From assembly GCF_937889215.1 (NCBI RefSeq), contig NZ_CALBEX010000333.1, positions 1-8,518 of the forward strand: DNA of 8,518 nt, written 5' to 3'. Below are positions 1 through 6,529 of this stretch, one piece after another. Below the pieces are notes generated by a model, which was not told where the DNA came from, searched no databases, and saw only the letters and a list, made by a program, of their open reading frames with translations. Numbering within the stretch: position 1 is the stretch's first letter; each line of letters opens with the position of its first letter. The DNA comes from an uncultured Limnohabitans sp. Lineage in GTDB: Bacteria > Pseudomonadota > Gammaproteobacteria > Burkholderiales > Burkholderiaceae_C. The translations under genes were made by a program, and so were the position numbers.

Positions 1-684
1 AATTCATCCCCGGGGCTGGAAGGCGTTGAAAAGGCCACCGGCATCGATGTGGCGTTTGAGCGCTACCTGAGCGGCGGCGGGGTGCTCAGCGCCAACGTGT
101 TTCACCGCCAAATCAGCGACCTGATCCGCTACACCGTGGCCCAGCAACCCAGCCCTTATTGGGCCCCCGGCCAACTGCGCTGGGTGTCCACCCCCATGAA
201 CCTGGGCGATGCCACCACCCAGGGCATTGAGCTGGAAGCCAAGTTCCGGCTAGACCAGCTGCGGCCAGGCGCTTGGCCCATCGACATCCGCAGCAACCTG
301 AGCTTCTTCAAATCCCGGGTCAAGCAGGTGCCCGGCCCCGACAACCGCCTGGACCGGCAGCCAGACATGACGGCCAACTTGGGCGCGGACTACCGCGTGC
401 GCAGCATGCCGCTGACCGTGGGCGGCAACCTCAACTGGAACCCCGACTACGACACCCGCCTGAGCGAACAGCAATGGGCTTACCAAGGTGCCAAACGGGT
501 GCTGGACGTTTACGGCCAGTGGCGCTTTTCTGCGGCCACTGCCTTGCGCCTGACCGTGAGCAACCTCACATCGCGGGACTACCTGACCACGTCCACCTTC
601 GACGGCAGCGGCGTCAGCGAAACTGCCCGCAACAGCTCACCGAGCTGGCGCAATGTGCAGTTGCGGCTGGAGATGAAAATCTGA
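1..684 (+). CDS. TonB-dependent outer-membrane receptor, C-terminal part (5' truncated by window edge)
   Basis: The reading frame is open from base 1 and ends at TGA 682-684, giving 227 visible codons; the plug domain and the first part of the barrel lie outside the window. The protein shows late beta-barrel strands of a TonB-dependent transporter: an early E-K-A-T-G-I-D segment typical of the strand after the 'NP.L.PE' region, alternating hydrophobic/polar stretches such as LSANVFHRQISDLIRY, the common QGIELEAKF strand, and a final NVQLRLEMKI strand. Such receptors import siderophores, cobalamin, haem or other scarce ligands across the outer membrane using TonB-ExbBD energy. The ligand cannot be read from this part. 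The last residue is Ile rather than the usual Phe/aromatic of the outer-membrane insertion signal, although the alternating hydrophobic pattern is kept. A hydrolase gene follows on the same strand after 52 bases. The receptor class is confident; the subfamily is unknown. Confidence 0.85.
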   Translation, partial: NSSPGLEGVEKATGIDVAFERYLSGGGVLSANVFHRQISDLIRYTVAQQPSPYWAPGQLRWVSTPMNLGDATTQGIELEAKFRLDQLRPGAWPIDIRSNLSFFKSRVKQVPGPDNRLDRQPDMTANLGADYRVRSMPLTVGGNLNWNPDYDTRLSEQQWAYQGAKRVLDVYGQWRFSAATALRLTVSNLTSRDYLTTSTFDGSGVSETARNSSPSWRNVQLRLEMKI

Positions 685-736
685 CACTTCTTGTGCCAAG
701 ATGGCGGCTTCAGCCAACTCAACTTTGGAGACAAGC

Positions 737-1609
737 ATGCCCATCAAAGACGCCGCCTGGCACGACCGCATGTACAACAACCGGGCCCTGGTGCCAGACT
801 TTGCCGACCATTTCGCGCATTGGAAAAATGCCTCGGAACAAGCCCGCCAAACTCTCAAGCCCCAAATGGACTTGCCTTACGGCGACGGCCCCAGCGAAAC
901 CCTGGACATCTTTCCCGCCCAAAAGCCAAATGCCCCCGTGGTGATCTTCATCCATGGCGGCTACTGGCGCAGCCTGGACAAATCAGACCACTCGTTTGTG
1001 GCCCCCGCCTTGCGCGACAAGGGCGCGTGTGTGGTGGTGGTCAATTACGCGCTGTGTCCCGGCACGGCCGAGCAGCCCATCACCATTCCCGACATCGCGG
1101 CCCAGATGGCCAAGGCCAGCGCATGGGTTTGGCGGCACATCGCCGAGCACGGTGGCGACCGCAGCTGCATCACGGTGATCGGCCATTCGGCAGGTGGCCA
1201 CCTGGCGGCCATGCTGTTGGGTTGCGACTGGAAAAAAGTGGGGCCCGATTTGCCTGCAGGACTGGTGCGCAAGGCGCTGTCAATTTCTGGCTTGTTTGAC
1301 TTGGAGCCCATCCGCAAAACGCCGTTTGTGCAAGGCGACTTGCGCATCACCCCCGCGCATGTGCGCATGTGCAGCCCGGCCAAATGGCAGCGTCCACGCC
1401 AAGGCGTGCTCTACACCGTGGCCGGGGGCGATGAAAGCGCTGAATTTTTGCGCCACAACCGCTTGATTCACCAAGCCTGGGGGCCCAAAACCGTGCCCGT
1501 GTGCGAAGCCCTGCCGGGCTTGAATCACTTCAGCATCGTGACCGACATGACACGGCCTGGGACGCGTTTGCATGGGCTGGCGCAGGCTTTGTTAGACCTG
1601 CAGCCCTGA
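737..1609 (+). CDS. alpha/beta hydrolase, HGGYW / kynurenine-formamidase-like
   Basis: A 290-residue alpha/beta hydrolase. From Met at 737, HGGYW (residues 73-77) supplies the oxyanion hole, GHSAGG carries the nucleophile Ser151, GGDE carries the likely acid Asp232 and LNHF the likely His264, so the catalytic triad is complete. The HGG-x-W motif is typical of animal and fungal kynurenine formamidases (AFMID type) and related bacterial esterases; bacterial KynB is an unrelated fold, so an 'arylformamidase' label would be a homology name only. There is no signal peptide, so it is probably cytoplasmic. The ATG at 737 is preferred over the in-frame ATG at 701 because GGAGA (727-731) sits 5-6 bases before it. 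It lies 52 bases behind the receptor gene on the same strand, with no clear terminator between, so co-transcription is possible. The substrate is unknown; an ester or amide acting on imported ligand is a guess. Confidence 0.85.
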   Translation: MPIKDAAWHDRMYNNRALVPDFADHFAHWKNASEQARQTLKPQMDLPYGDGPSETLDIFPAQKPNAPVVIFIHGGYWRSLDKSDHSFVAPALRDKGACVVVVNYALCPGTAEQPITIPDIAAQMAKASAWVWRHIAEHGGDRSCITVIGHSAGGHLAAMLLGCDWKKVGPDLPAGLVRKALSISGLFDLEPIRKTPFVQGDLRITPAHVRMCSPAKWQRPRQGVLYTVAGGDESAEFLRHNRLIHQAWGPKTVPVCEALPGLNHFSIVTDMTRPGTRLHGLAQALLDLQP

Positions 1610-1791
1610 TCGGCTCTCGCGCACTGGCGGTCGCACGGCGATCACCGTTCGGGGGCTGTGCGCTGCAGGGTCAACTCAACAATGTGGATAAATGTGCGGT
1701 GTGGCTTAGGGCTTTTGGCCGCTTCAATGTGGCCTGAGACAATGCAGGCCCGGCGCTTTTCGGCGTTGGCTTATCCCCTTGTTTTTTCTTC
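1610..1791. other. Intergenic region upstream of the sodium-channel gene with a DnaA-box-like nonamer
   Basis: This is 182 bases without a supportable gene. It holds TGTGGATAA at 1683-1691, the exact complement of the classic DnaA box TTATCCACA, and a weaker TTATCCCCT (7 of 9) at 1771-1779. The channel promoter must lie here, but no convincing -35/-10 pair could be picked. No Shine-Dalgarno precedes the channel ATG: the 15 bases before it are pyrimidine-rich. No clear rho-independent terminator for the hydrolase gene was seen. Confidence 0.4.
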
Positions 1792-2655
1792 ATGAACACT
1801 TCTGCGGCCCCCCTCCCGACCCGCTCCTTGCGGCAAACAGGTCAAGCTTGGCTCGACACCCCATTTTTTCAGCGCACCATTTTGGTTTTGATTGTCATCA
1901 ACGCCGTGATATTGGGTTTGGAAACCTCCTCATCGGTCATGCAAGCGGTCGGACGATGGGTTTTGATCATCGACAAAATCATCTTGGCGGTCTTCGTGGC
2001 AGAGCTGTCCTTGCGTTTGTTTGTGCACCGCCTGGCGTTTTGGCGCGACCCTTGGAGCGTGTTTGACTTTTCCGTGGTGGCCATTGCACTGGTGCCTGCC
2101 ACTGGGCCTTTGGCGGTGTTGCGGGCGCTGCGGGTGTTGCGCGTTTTGCGCATGTTGACCATCGTGCCTTCCATGCGCCGCGTGGTCGGGGCGCTGCTCA
2201 GCGCCATACCCGGTTTGTCGTCGATTGCGCTGGTGCTGCTCTTGGTGTTCTATGTGTTCGCCGTGATCGCCACCCACTTGTTTGGGGCACTTTTTCCAGA
2301 CTGGTTCGGTCATTTGGGCCGATCGCTTTACACCTTGTTCCAGGTGATGACCTTGGAGAGCTGGTCCATGGGCATTGCCCGGCCAGTGATGGCGCAAATC
2401 CCTTGGGCCTGGGCCTTTTTCATCGTTTTCATTTTGTTCGCCACTTTCACGATGCTCAACCTGTTCATCGCCATCATCGTCAACGCGATGCAGACCTTTC
2501 AGGAAAGTGAAAACCAAAGCAAACTGGACGAGGTGGTGCTGGCGGAGCAGTCGGCGGAGCAGGCATTGCACCAAGAGGTCAAAGCCCTGCGCCAGGAGAT
2601 GCGCGAGATCAAAGCCTTGTTGAGTGCGCAGGTTCGAACGCCAGAGGGCTTATAG
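1792..2655 (+). CDS. Bacterial voltage-gated sodium channel (NavBac/NaChBac family)
   Basis: A 287-residue inner-membrane ion-channel subunit expected to form homotetramers that pass Na+ on depolarisation. All elements are in order: S1 about 27-45, S2 about 54-80 with Glu71, S3 about 85-103 with Asp92, and S4 with arginines every third residue (R111, R114, R117, R120). Then come the S4-S5 linker, S5 about 143-163, a pore helix ending in the selectivity filter TLESWS (187-192), and S6 about 204-235 with the conserved NLFIAIIVNAM segment. Residues about 240-280 are a charged heptad-like coiled coil, as in the tetramerising tail of this family. TLESWS is the NavAb-type filter and predicts Na+ over Ca2+ selectivity; a calcium-selective variant would carry extra Asp. 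The length matches the family (about 270-290). The ATG at 1792 is the natural start by family alignment although no Shine-Dalgarno is visible. It stands alone and converges on the Old Yellow Enzyme gene. Confidence 0.95.
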   Translation: MNTSAAPLPTRSLRQTGQAWLDTPFFQRTILVLIVINAVILGLETSSSVMQAVGRWVLIIDKIILAVFVAELSLRLFVHRLAFWRDPWSVFDFSVVAIALVPATGPLAVLRALRVLRVLRMLTIVPSMRRVVGALLSAIPGLSSIALVLLLVFYVFAVIATHLFGALFPDWFGHLGRSLYTLFQVMTLESWSMGIARPVMAQIPWAWAFFIVFILFATFTMLNLFIAIIVNAMQTFQESENQSKLDEVVLAEQSAEQALHQEVKALRQEMREIKALLSAQVRTPEGL

Positions 2656-2696
2656 CCCAAGGCCGGCGATGTTTGTCCCTTTTAGGGGGTGAACCA
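2656..2696. other. Short convergent intergenic spacer
   Basis: There are only 41 bases between the stop of the channel gene (plus) and the stop of the flavoenzyme gene (minus). The one visible structure is a small hairpin, CCCT-ttt-AGGG around 2678-2688, without a proper U-tract on either strand, so a bidirectional terminator is possible but weakly supported. Confidence 0.3.
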
Positions 2697-3818
2697 TCAG
2701 CGCATGCCAATTTTGGCGTCGTTGAAAATGTTTTTGGCCTCGCGGGGCAAGCTGCGCCAGTACTGGTGTTGTGAGTCGACTGTGCCGCCCAAGGCCACCG
2801 CCGCTTCCCAGCCCCAGCGCGGCTTGTACAAAAAGCTGCGAGCCAAGGCCACCAGATCAGCGTCGCCACGCTGCAGCACGGCTTCGGCCTGAGCAGGCTC
2901 GGTGATCAGGCCCACCGCGATGGTGGTCAGGTCTGAGGCGGCTTTGACGGCTTTGGCCAAATGCACTTGGTACTCTGGCCCCAAGGTGATTTTTTGCAAG
3001 GGCGAGACACCGCCCGACGAGATGTGCACGAACTGCGCGCCCGCTTGCTTGAGCTGAACCGACAGCTCGGCGGTTTCTTCGATCGTCCAGCCACCATCGA
3101 CCCAGTCGGTGCCCGAGATGCGCATGCCCAGCGTGCCGCCAAAGGCTTCGCGCACAGCTTTGAAGACCTCCAGCGGAAAGCGGATGCGGTTGTCAAACGA
3201 GCCGCCATACGCGTCGGTGCGCTGGTTCGAAATGGGCGACAAAAACTGGTGCAGCAAATAACCGTGTGCGGCGTGCAGTTCCACCGCCTCGATGCCCAGT
3301 TCGTGGCTGCGCCGGGCAGTGTTGACAAAGTCGGCCTTGATTTGCGCGATGTCGGCCAGGCTCAGTTCGGTGGGCGCGGCTTCTTGTGGCAAGTGGGGCA
3401 GGGCGCTGGGGGCCTCAGTTTGCCAGCCACCGTTCTCGGGGGCGATCAGCATGCCGCCGTCCCACGGGGCTGCGCTCGATGCTTTGCGGCCCGCGTGGCT
3501 GATCTGGATGCACACGGGCACCTGTGGTGCCAGGCGGCGGGCGCGGTGCAGTTTGTCGGCCAGCGCCGCTTGGGTGGCGTCGTCCCACAGACCCAAACAG
3601 CCGGGGCTGATGCGGCCCACGGCCGAGACCGCTGTGGCCTCGATGGTGAACAGGCCCGCCCCGCTGTTGAGCAAGTTGGTCCAATGGCTCAGGTGCCAGT
3701 CGGTGGCTTGGCCGTTCTCGGCCGAGTATTGGCACATGGGGGCGACCACGATGCGGTTGGGCAAGGTCAGGGGGCCATTGGGGGCGTCGAAGGTGAAGGG
3801 GGTAAAAAGTAAGCTCAT
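2697..3818 (-). CDS. NADH:flavin oxidoreductase / Old Yellow Enzyme, YqjM/XenA class
   Basis: A 373-residue FMN-dependent ene-reductase with a TIM-barrel fold. It uses NAD(P)H to reduce activated C=C bonds and, in relatives such as XenA and YqjM, nitro-xenobiotics and enones. Visible signatures are LFTPF at the N-terminus, NRIVVAPMCQYSAENG with Cys29 (the redox-tuning Cys of this class), the ISHAGRKAS block (106-114), the substrate-binding pair His182/His185 in ELHAAHGYLLHQFLSPISN, the TDAYGGSFDNR block and the FMN-phosphate region around LVALARSFLYKPRW (322-335), where Ala replaces the Gly of the more common 'GR'. The frame stays open upstream to 3923, but the family begins at MSLLFTPF, so ATG at 3818 is chosen. 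No Shine-Dalgarno stands before it (the bases are C/A-rich). The YqjM class is clear; the physiological substrate is not, and calling it xenA would be overreach. Confidence 0.93.
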   Translation of the reverse strand: MSLLFTPFTFDAPNGPLTLPNRIVVAPMCQYSAENGQATDWHLSHWTNLLNSGAGLFTIEATAVSAVGRISPGCLGLWDDATQAALADKLHRARRLAPQVPVCIQISHAGRKASSAAPWDGGMLIAPENGGWQTEAPSALPHLPQEAAPTELSLADIAQIKADFVNTARRSHELGIEAVELHAAHGYLLHQFLSPISNQRTDAYGGSFDNRIRFPLEVFKAVREAFGGTLGMRISGTDWVDGGWTIEETAELSVQLKQAGAQFVHISSGGVSPLQKITLGPEYQVHLAKAVKAASDLTTIAVGLITEPAQAEAVLQRGDADLVALARSFLYKPRWGWEAAVALGGTVDSQHQYWRSLPREAKNIFNDAKIGMR

Positions 3819-3932
3819 GGGGTGGGTTTTGTCGAGTGTTGAGGCCAGGCGCGCCATTGCCGTTGAAGATGTCATCTTATGGAAAACCAGACAAATGCGT
3901 ATCCGTTGTGTGACAGTCGGCACGCCTCATGA

Positions 3933-3960
3933 AAGCCCAGCCCAATGGGCCATTGGGCTT
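3933..3960 (-). terminator. GC-rich hairpin, possible terminator downstream of truC
   Basis: GCCCAATGG (3940-3948) and CCATTGGGC (3950-3958) are perfect inverted repeats around a single G, so a realistic fold is a 7-bp stem with a 5-nt loop. An alternative overlapping stem pairs AAGCCCA (3933-3939) with TGGGCTT (3954-3960). Read on the minus strand the structure lies beyond truC and the REP doublet and ahead of the flavoenzyme gene, so it could insulate the two. The following U-run is short on the minus strand; the plus-strand side (TTCTTT) is slightly better, but no plus-strand gene ends here. Structure seen; terminator function inferred. Confidence 0.35.
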
Positions 3961-3963
3961 CTT

Positions 3964-4119
3964 TGTAGGTCGGCGCCTTCAGGTCCGACGCTGGCGGTGG
4001 TGAGGCGCAAGGGTTTGGCATGTCGCTTCGCGAAGCGACATTTGGCCATTCGCGGAGCGGCGTTTCATCGGGTTGTCGTGCGCCACCGCTCTTGTCGGAC
4101 CTGAAGGCGCCGACCTACA
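3964..4119. repeat. REP doublet / REPIN-like element (perfect 26-bp inverted arms)
   Basis: The arms 3964-3989 and 4094-4119 are exact reverse complements over 26 bases, separated by 104 bases. Each arm is itself a REP-like hairpin: the left reads GTAG (3965-3968), then GTCGG and CCGAC pairing around a CCT-TC-AGG inner stem; the right is its mirror and ends in CTAC (4115-4118). A GTAG tetranucleotide at the foot of an imperfect hairpin is the known hallmark of REP sequences mobilised by RAYT (TnpA-REP, Y1 family) transposases, and two such units in opposite orientation form a REPIN. The inner part also pairs partly (GCGGTGG 3994-4000 with CCACCGC 4083-4089) and holds a separate perfect 22-bp palindrome. 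No transposase is in the window, so any mobilising enzyme would be elsewhere. It lies 26 bases past the truC stop. The inverted repeat is certain; the REPIN label is inference from structure. Confidence 0.8.
4020..4041. repeat. Perfect 22-bp palindrome in the centre of the REP doublet
   Basis: The sequence 4020-4041 equals its own reverse complement, with the core CGCTTCGCGAAGCG and ATGT/ACAT ends. It lies roughly midway between the two REP arms and would form its own stem in single-stranded DNA or RNA, giving the element a cruciform-like three-hairpin shape. A protein-binding site is also possible; nothing in the sequence distinguishes the two. Confidence 0.75.
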
Positions 4120-4145
4120 TGAGACCGATGTGGACCGCCAATCCG

Positions 4146-4862
4146 TCAATGCGGCGACCCAAAAGCTTCCCAAAGCCCCCAGTCGTTGGGCAGGGGCGAT
4201 GACAAACGCAGCGGTTGTCCGCTGATCGGGTGGGGCAGTTCCAGGCTTTGTGCATGCAACCACAGGCGCTGCAGCCCCAGCAAATCAGCCACGGCCCGGT
4301 TGAGCGGCCCTTTGCCGTGCGTGGCATCGCCAATGATGGGGTGGGCGATGTGCTTCATGTGGCGGCGCAGTTGATGGCGGCGTCCTGTCAACGGCTCCAG
4401 AGCCACTTCGGCGCAGCGGGTGCTGGCAAAGCCTTGCTGGGCTTGTGAATGGGGTGTTGGCAGCTCAAAGTGGCGCAGGCTCGTAAACCGACTTTGGGCA
4501 GGCTGCACTTCCAAGCGCTCGGTGCGCATGTCGTCGGGCATGCGTTTCAAGGCGTGGTCGATCAGACCCTCAGGCAAAGGCCAGCCCCGCACCACAGCGC
4601 GGTAGGTTTTTTGCAGGCCTTGGCCGCTTTCAAAAGCCATGCCCAATGTGCGCGCCGTGTCAGCGTCCAGCGCAAACAGCAGCACGCCGCTGGTGCCTTT
4701 GTCCAAACGGTGCACGGGCCAGACCTTTCGGCCCAGCTGGTCGCGCAGCATTTGCAGGGCAAAACGGGTTTCACCCGCATCCAAACCGGTGCGATGCACT
4801 AACACGCCGGGCGGCTTGGTCACGGCTGCAAGATAATCGTCAAGGTAAAGGATGTCGAGCAT
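4146..4862 (-). CDS. truC: tRNA pseudouridine(65) synthase TruC
   Basis: A 238-residue RluA-family pseudouridine synthase. TruC converts U65 in the T-stem of certain tRNAs to pseudouridine. It begins [19 protein letters not shown], close to the start of E. coli TruC as recalled. The catalytic block is [12 protein letters not shown] with the nucleophilic Asp54, and the C-terminal family block is [20 protein letters not shown] (161-179), followed by LQRLWLHA and the HP-x-SG-x-PL segment. There is no S4 domain, as expected for TruC rather than RluC/RluD. The frame extends to a TTG at 4886, but ATG at 4862 matches the family start; neither has a strong Shine-Dalgarno. Its start codon overlaps that of the divergent yaaA, so its promoter should lie inside yaaA. 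RluA-type enzymes are easy to confuse, but the start and the [13 protein letters not shown] combination favour TruC. Confidence 0.9.
   Translation of the reverse strand: MLDILYLDDYLAAVTKPPGVLVHRTGLDAGETRFALQMLRDQLGRKVWPVHRLDKGTSGVLLFALDADTARTLGMAFESGQGLQKTYRAVVRGWPLPEGLIDHALKRMPDDMRTERLEVQPAQSRFTSLRHFELPTPHSQAQQGFASTRCAEVALEPLTGRRHQLRRHMKHIAHPIIGDATHGKGPLNRAVADLLGLQRLWLHAQSLELPHPISGQPLRLSSPLPNDWGLWEAFGSPH
4847..4852 (+). promoter_or_regulatory. Shine-Dalgarno for yaaA deciding the 4861 start
   Basis: AAAGGA at 4847-4852 lies 8 bases before ATG 4861, a good distance, and overlaps the alternative in-frame ATG at 4852. A second AAGG (4842-4845) could serve that earlier ATG, which would add only M-S-S. 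The family start (M-x-x-L-x-SPAK) favours 4861. GATAAT at 4832-4837 could be a -10 box for yaaA, but no good -35 is spaced for it. Confidence 0.5.
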
Positions 4863-4863
4863 G
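4860..4863. other. Divergent start-codon overlap (CATG) of truC and yaaA
   Basis: The tetranucleotide CATG at 4860-4863 supplies ATG on the plus strand (4861-4863, yaaA) and ATG on the minus strand (4862-4860, truC). The family-supported starts therefore overlap by two bases with no intergenic DNA, so each gene's promoter and leader must lie within the other's coding sequence. Confidence 0.7.
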
Positions 4864-5637
4864 TTGTTCTTATTGTCACCCGCCAAATCTCTGGACTACG
4901 AAACCCCCGCAGCGGGCGTGCCCTACACGTTGCCGCAGTTCGTGCCGCAATCGCAGGCCCTCATTGAGGTGCTGCGCCAAAAGTCGCCCCAGCAAATCGC
5001 CGAGCTGATGGACTTGTCAGACGCGCTGTCGGCCCTGAACGTGGCCCGCTACGAAGCCTGGACGCCCAAGTTCACCGCCAAAAACGCCAAGCAAGCCGTG
5101 CTGGCCTTCAATGGCGATGTCTACGAAGGCCTGGACGCCAAGACCTTGTCAGCGCAAGACCTGGACTGGGCGCAAACCCATGTGGGCATTTTGAGTGGCT
5201 TGTACGGCGTGCTGCGCCCGCTGGACTGGATGCAACCCTACCGCCTTGAAATGGGCACCACGCTGCAAACCGACAAGGGCAGCAACCTGTACAAGTTTTG
5301 GGGGCCGCAAATTGCCGACTACCTGAACGCCCAGCTGGCCAAAGACACAAACCCGGTCATCGTGAATCTTGCCTCTCAGGAATACTTCAAATCGGTCGAC
5401 CGCAAAACGCTCAAGGCCCGCGTGATCGAGTGTGTGTTTGAAGACTTCAAGGGCGGCAAATACAAAATCATCAGCTTCAACGCCAAGCGCGCACGGGGCT
5501 TGATGGCGCGGTTCGCCATCCAAAACAAGATCACCCACCCCGAAGGCCTTTCGGCTTTTGACCTGGAGGGCTACGCCTACGATCCCCAGGTGTCCGAGCC
5601 AGATCGTGTCGTATTCCGTCGCAAGGTGCAGGCATGA
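4861..5637 (+). CDS. yaaA: Peroxide stress resistance protein YaaA (DUF328/UPF0246)
   Basis: A 258-residue cytoplasmic protein, the same length as E. coli YaaA. It carries the family's conserved blocks in order: [13 protein letters not shown] (5-17), an AILAF-like [13 protein letters not shown] (79-91), [22 protein letters not shown] (111-132), [13 protein letters not shown] (167-179) and [17 protein letters not shown] (202-218). In E. coli, YaaA lowers free intracellular iron during H2O2 stress under OxyR control and so limits DNA damage; its biochemical activity is less settled, with a DNA-binding fold reported. No OxyR site was picked out here. It is the first gene of a plus-strand run: its stop overlaps the queF start in ATGA (5634-5637), which points to translational coupling. 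It begins back-to-back with truC. Confidence 0.95.
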   Translation: MLFLLSPAKSLDYETPAAGVPYTLPQFVPQSQALIEVLRQKSPQQIAELMDLSDALSALNVARYEAWTPKFTAKNAKQAVLAFNGDVYEGLDAKTLSAQDLDWAQTHVGILSGLYGVLRPLDWMQPYRLEMGTTLQTDKGSNLYKFWGPQIADYLNAQLAKDTNPVIVNLASQEYFKSVDRKTLKARVIECVFEDFKGGKYKIISFNAKRARGLMARFAIQNKITHPEGLSAFDLEGYAYDPQVSEPDRVVFRRKVQA

Positions 5638-6497
5638 GCATGAACTCCCCAGAACACACCCCCGAGCAGTCTCAGCTGGGCAAATCCAGCGCCTATGTGG
5701 ACCAATACGACGCGGGTTTGCTGTTCCCGATTCCGCGTGCCACCAAACGCGCCGAGATCGGCGTCACCGGTCAGCCTGTGTTTTTTGGTGCCGATTTGTG
5801 GACCGCGTTTGAGCTGTCTTGGCTCAATACCAAAGGCAAACCGCAAGTGGCGCTGGCGCACATCACTGTGCCCGCCGAAAGCACCCACATCGTGGAGAGC
5901 AAGTCCTTCAAGTTGTATCTGAACAGCTTCAACAACACCCGCCTGGAAAGTGCCGACGCGGTGCGCGACATGATCCGCCGCGACATCAGCGCCGCCATCT
6001 GGCACGGCGGCACCATGCAGGCCAGCGTGGGCGTGAAACTGCTGCTGCAAGAGCAATTTGACACCGAACCCGTGCACGAGCTCGACGGCCTGAACCTGGA
6101 CCGCATGGACATTGAGTGCACACGTTACGAGCCTGCGCCGGATCTGCTGAGCGCCAACGCCGACGAACTGCCCGTCACCGAAACCCTGGTCAGCCATTTG
6201 CTCAAAAGCAATTGCCTTGTGACAGGCCAGCCCGACTGGGGCAGCGTGCAAATCACTTACAGCGGCCCGCAGATCGAGCAAGCGGGTTTGCTGCAATACA
6301 TCGTGAGTTTTCGCAACAACAACGAGTTTCACGAGCAATGCGTCGAGCGCATCTTCATGGACATCTGGACGCGCTGCAAACCCACCAAGCTGACGGTGTA
6401 CGCCCGCTACACCCGGCGCGGCGGGCTGGACATCAACCCTTGGCGCACCAGCGCACCGGGCAAGTTGCCGCCCAATGTGCGCACGGCGCGGCAGTGA
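5634..6497 (+). CDS. queF: NADPH-dependent 7-cyano-7-deazaguanine reductase QueF (long, YqcD-type)
   Basis: A 287-residue enzyme of queuosine synthesis that reduces the nitrile of preQ0 to the primary amine preQ1 with two NADPH, before insertion into tRNA wobble position 34. It is the long two-domain form (E. coli 282 aa). The N-terminal half holds the NADPH-associated [13 protein letters not shown] motif (88-100). The C-terminal half holds Cys194 in [12 protein letters not shown], which forms the thioimide with preQ0, the proton-donor Asp201, and the [11 protein letters not shown] motif with His233/Glu234. The protein ends with [17 protein letters not shown], nearly invariant in the family. 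The start ATG 5634 overlaps the yaaA stop; M3 at 5640 is an alternative. No preQ1 riboswitch is expected or seen, because it is internal to the operon. With truC next door, two tRNA-modification genes flank yaaA. Confidence 0.97.
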   Translation: MSMNSPEHTPEQSQLGKSSAYVDQYDAGLLFPIPRATKRAEIGVTGQPVFFGADLWTAFELSWLNTKGKPQVALAHITVPAESTHIVESKSFKLYLNSFNNTRLESADAVRDMIRRDISAAIWHGGTMQASVGVKLLLQEQFDTEPVHELDGLNLDRMDIECTRYEPAPDLLSANADELPVTETLVSHLLKSNCLVTGQPDWGSVQITYSGPQIEQAGLLQYIVSFRNNNEFHEQCVERIFMDIWTRCKPTKLTVYARYTRRGGLDINPWRTSAPGKLPPNVRTARQ

Positions 6498-6529
6498 GCG
6501 CATTCACCGCATTCCCCGCTTTCCCCAAC

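Larger units (their letters stand above)
3819..4145. other. Gene-free intergenic region between truC and the flavoenzyme gene
   Basis: This is 327 bases between the stop of truC and the start of the flavoenzyme gene, both on the minus strand. It contains a hairpin (3933-3960) and a REP doublet (3964-4119), described separately. The remaining stretch, about 3819-3930, should hold the flavoenzyme promoter (minus strand), but no good -35/-10 pair was found. The short open frames crossing the REP doublet run through perfect inverted repeats and are not taken as genes. Confidence 0.6.

Noticed and set aside
701..736. 12-residue N-terminal extension of the hydrolase from ATG 701
   Set aside because: The GGAGA at 727-731 correctly spaces ATG 737, and the extension overlaps that ribosome site.
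273..944. Long plus-strand open frame overlapping the receptor end and hydrolase start
   Set aside because: It is rich in Arg/Pro/Gln, shows no family motif, and overlaps two recognisable genes in other frames; typical shadow of high-G+C coding DNA.
2678..2688. Terminator between the convergent channel and flavoenzyme genes
   Set aside because: The CCCT/AGGG stem is only 4 bp and lacks a U-run on either strand, so it is not listed as a terminator.
2961..3812. 283-codon plus-strand open frame opposite the Old Yellow Enzyme
   Set aside because: It mirrors a gene with clear family motifs on the other strand and has no motif of its own.
3819..3923. 35-residue N-terminal extension of the Old Yellow Enzyme
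   Set aside because: The family starts at the MSLLFTPF position and the extension has no signal peptide or ribosome site; the ATG at 3818 was preferred.
3964..4119. CRISPR array or insertion sequence ends
   Set aside because: There are only two arms, in opposite orientation, with no regular spacer units, no transposase and no obvious target-site duplication; the hairpin-with-GTAG structure fits a REP doublet better.
4020..4202. Small plus-strand open frame crossing the REP doublet
   Set aside because: It runs through palindromic repeat DNA and into the antisense of truC; no ribosome site or family resemblance.
5577..6503. 308-codon minus-strand open frame opposite queF
   Set aside because: It lies opposite the well-conserved queF; the Val/Ala/His-rich composition is that of an antisense shadow with no recognisable domain.
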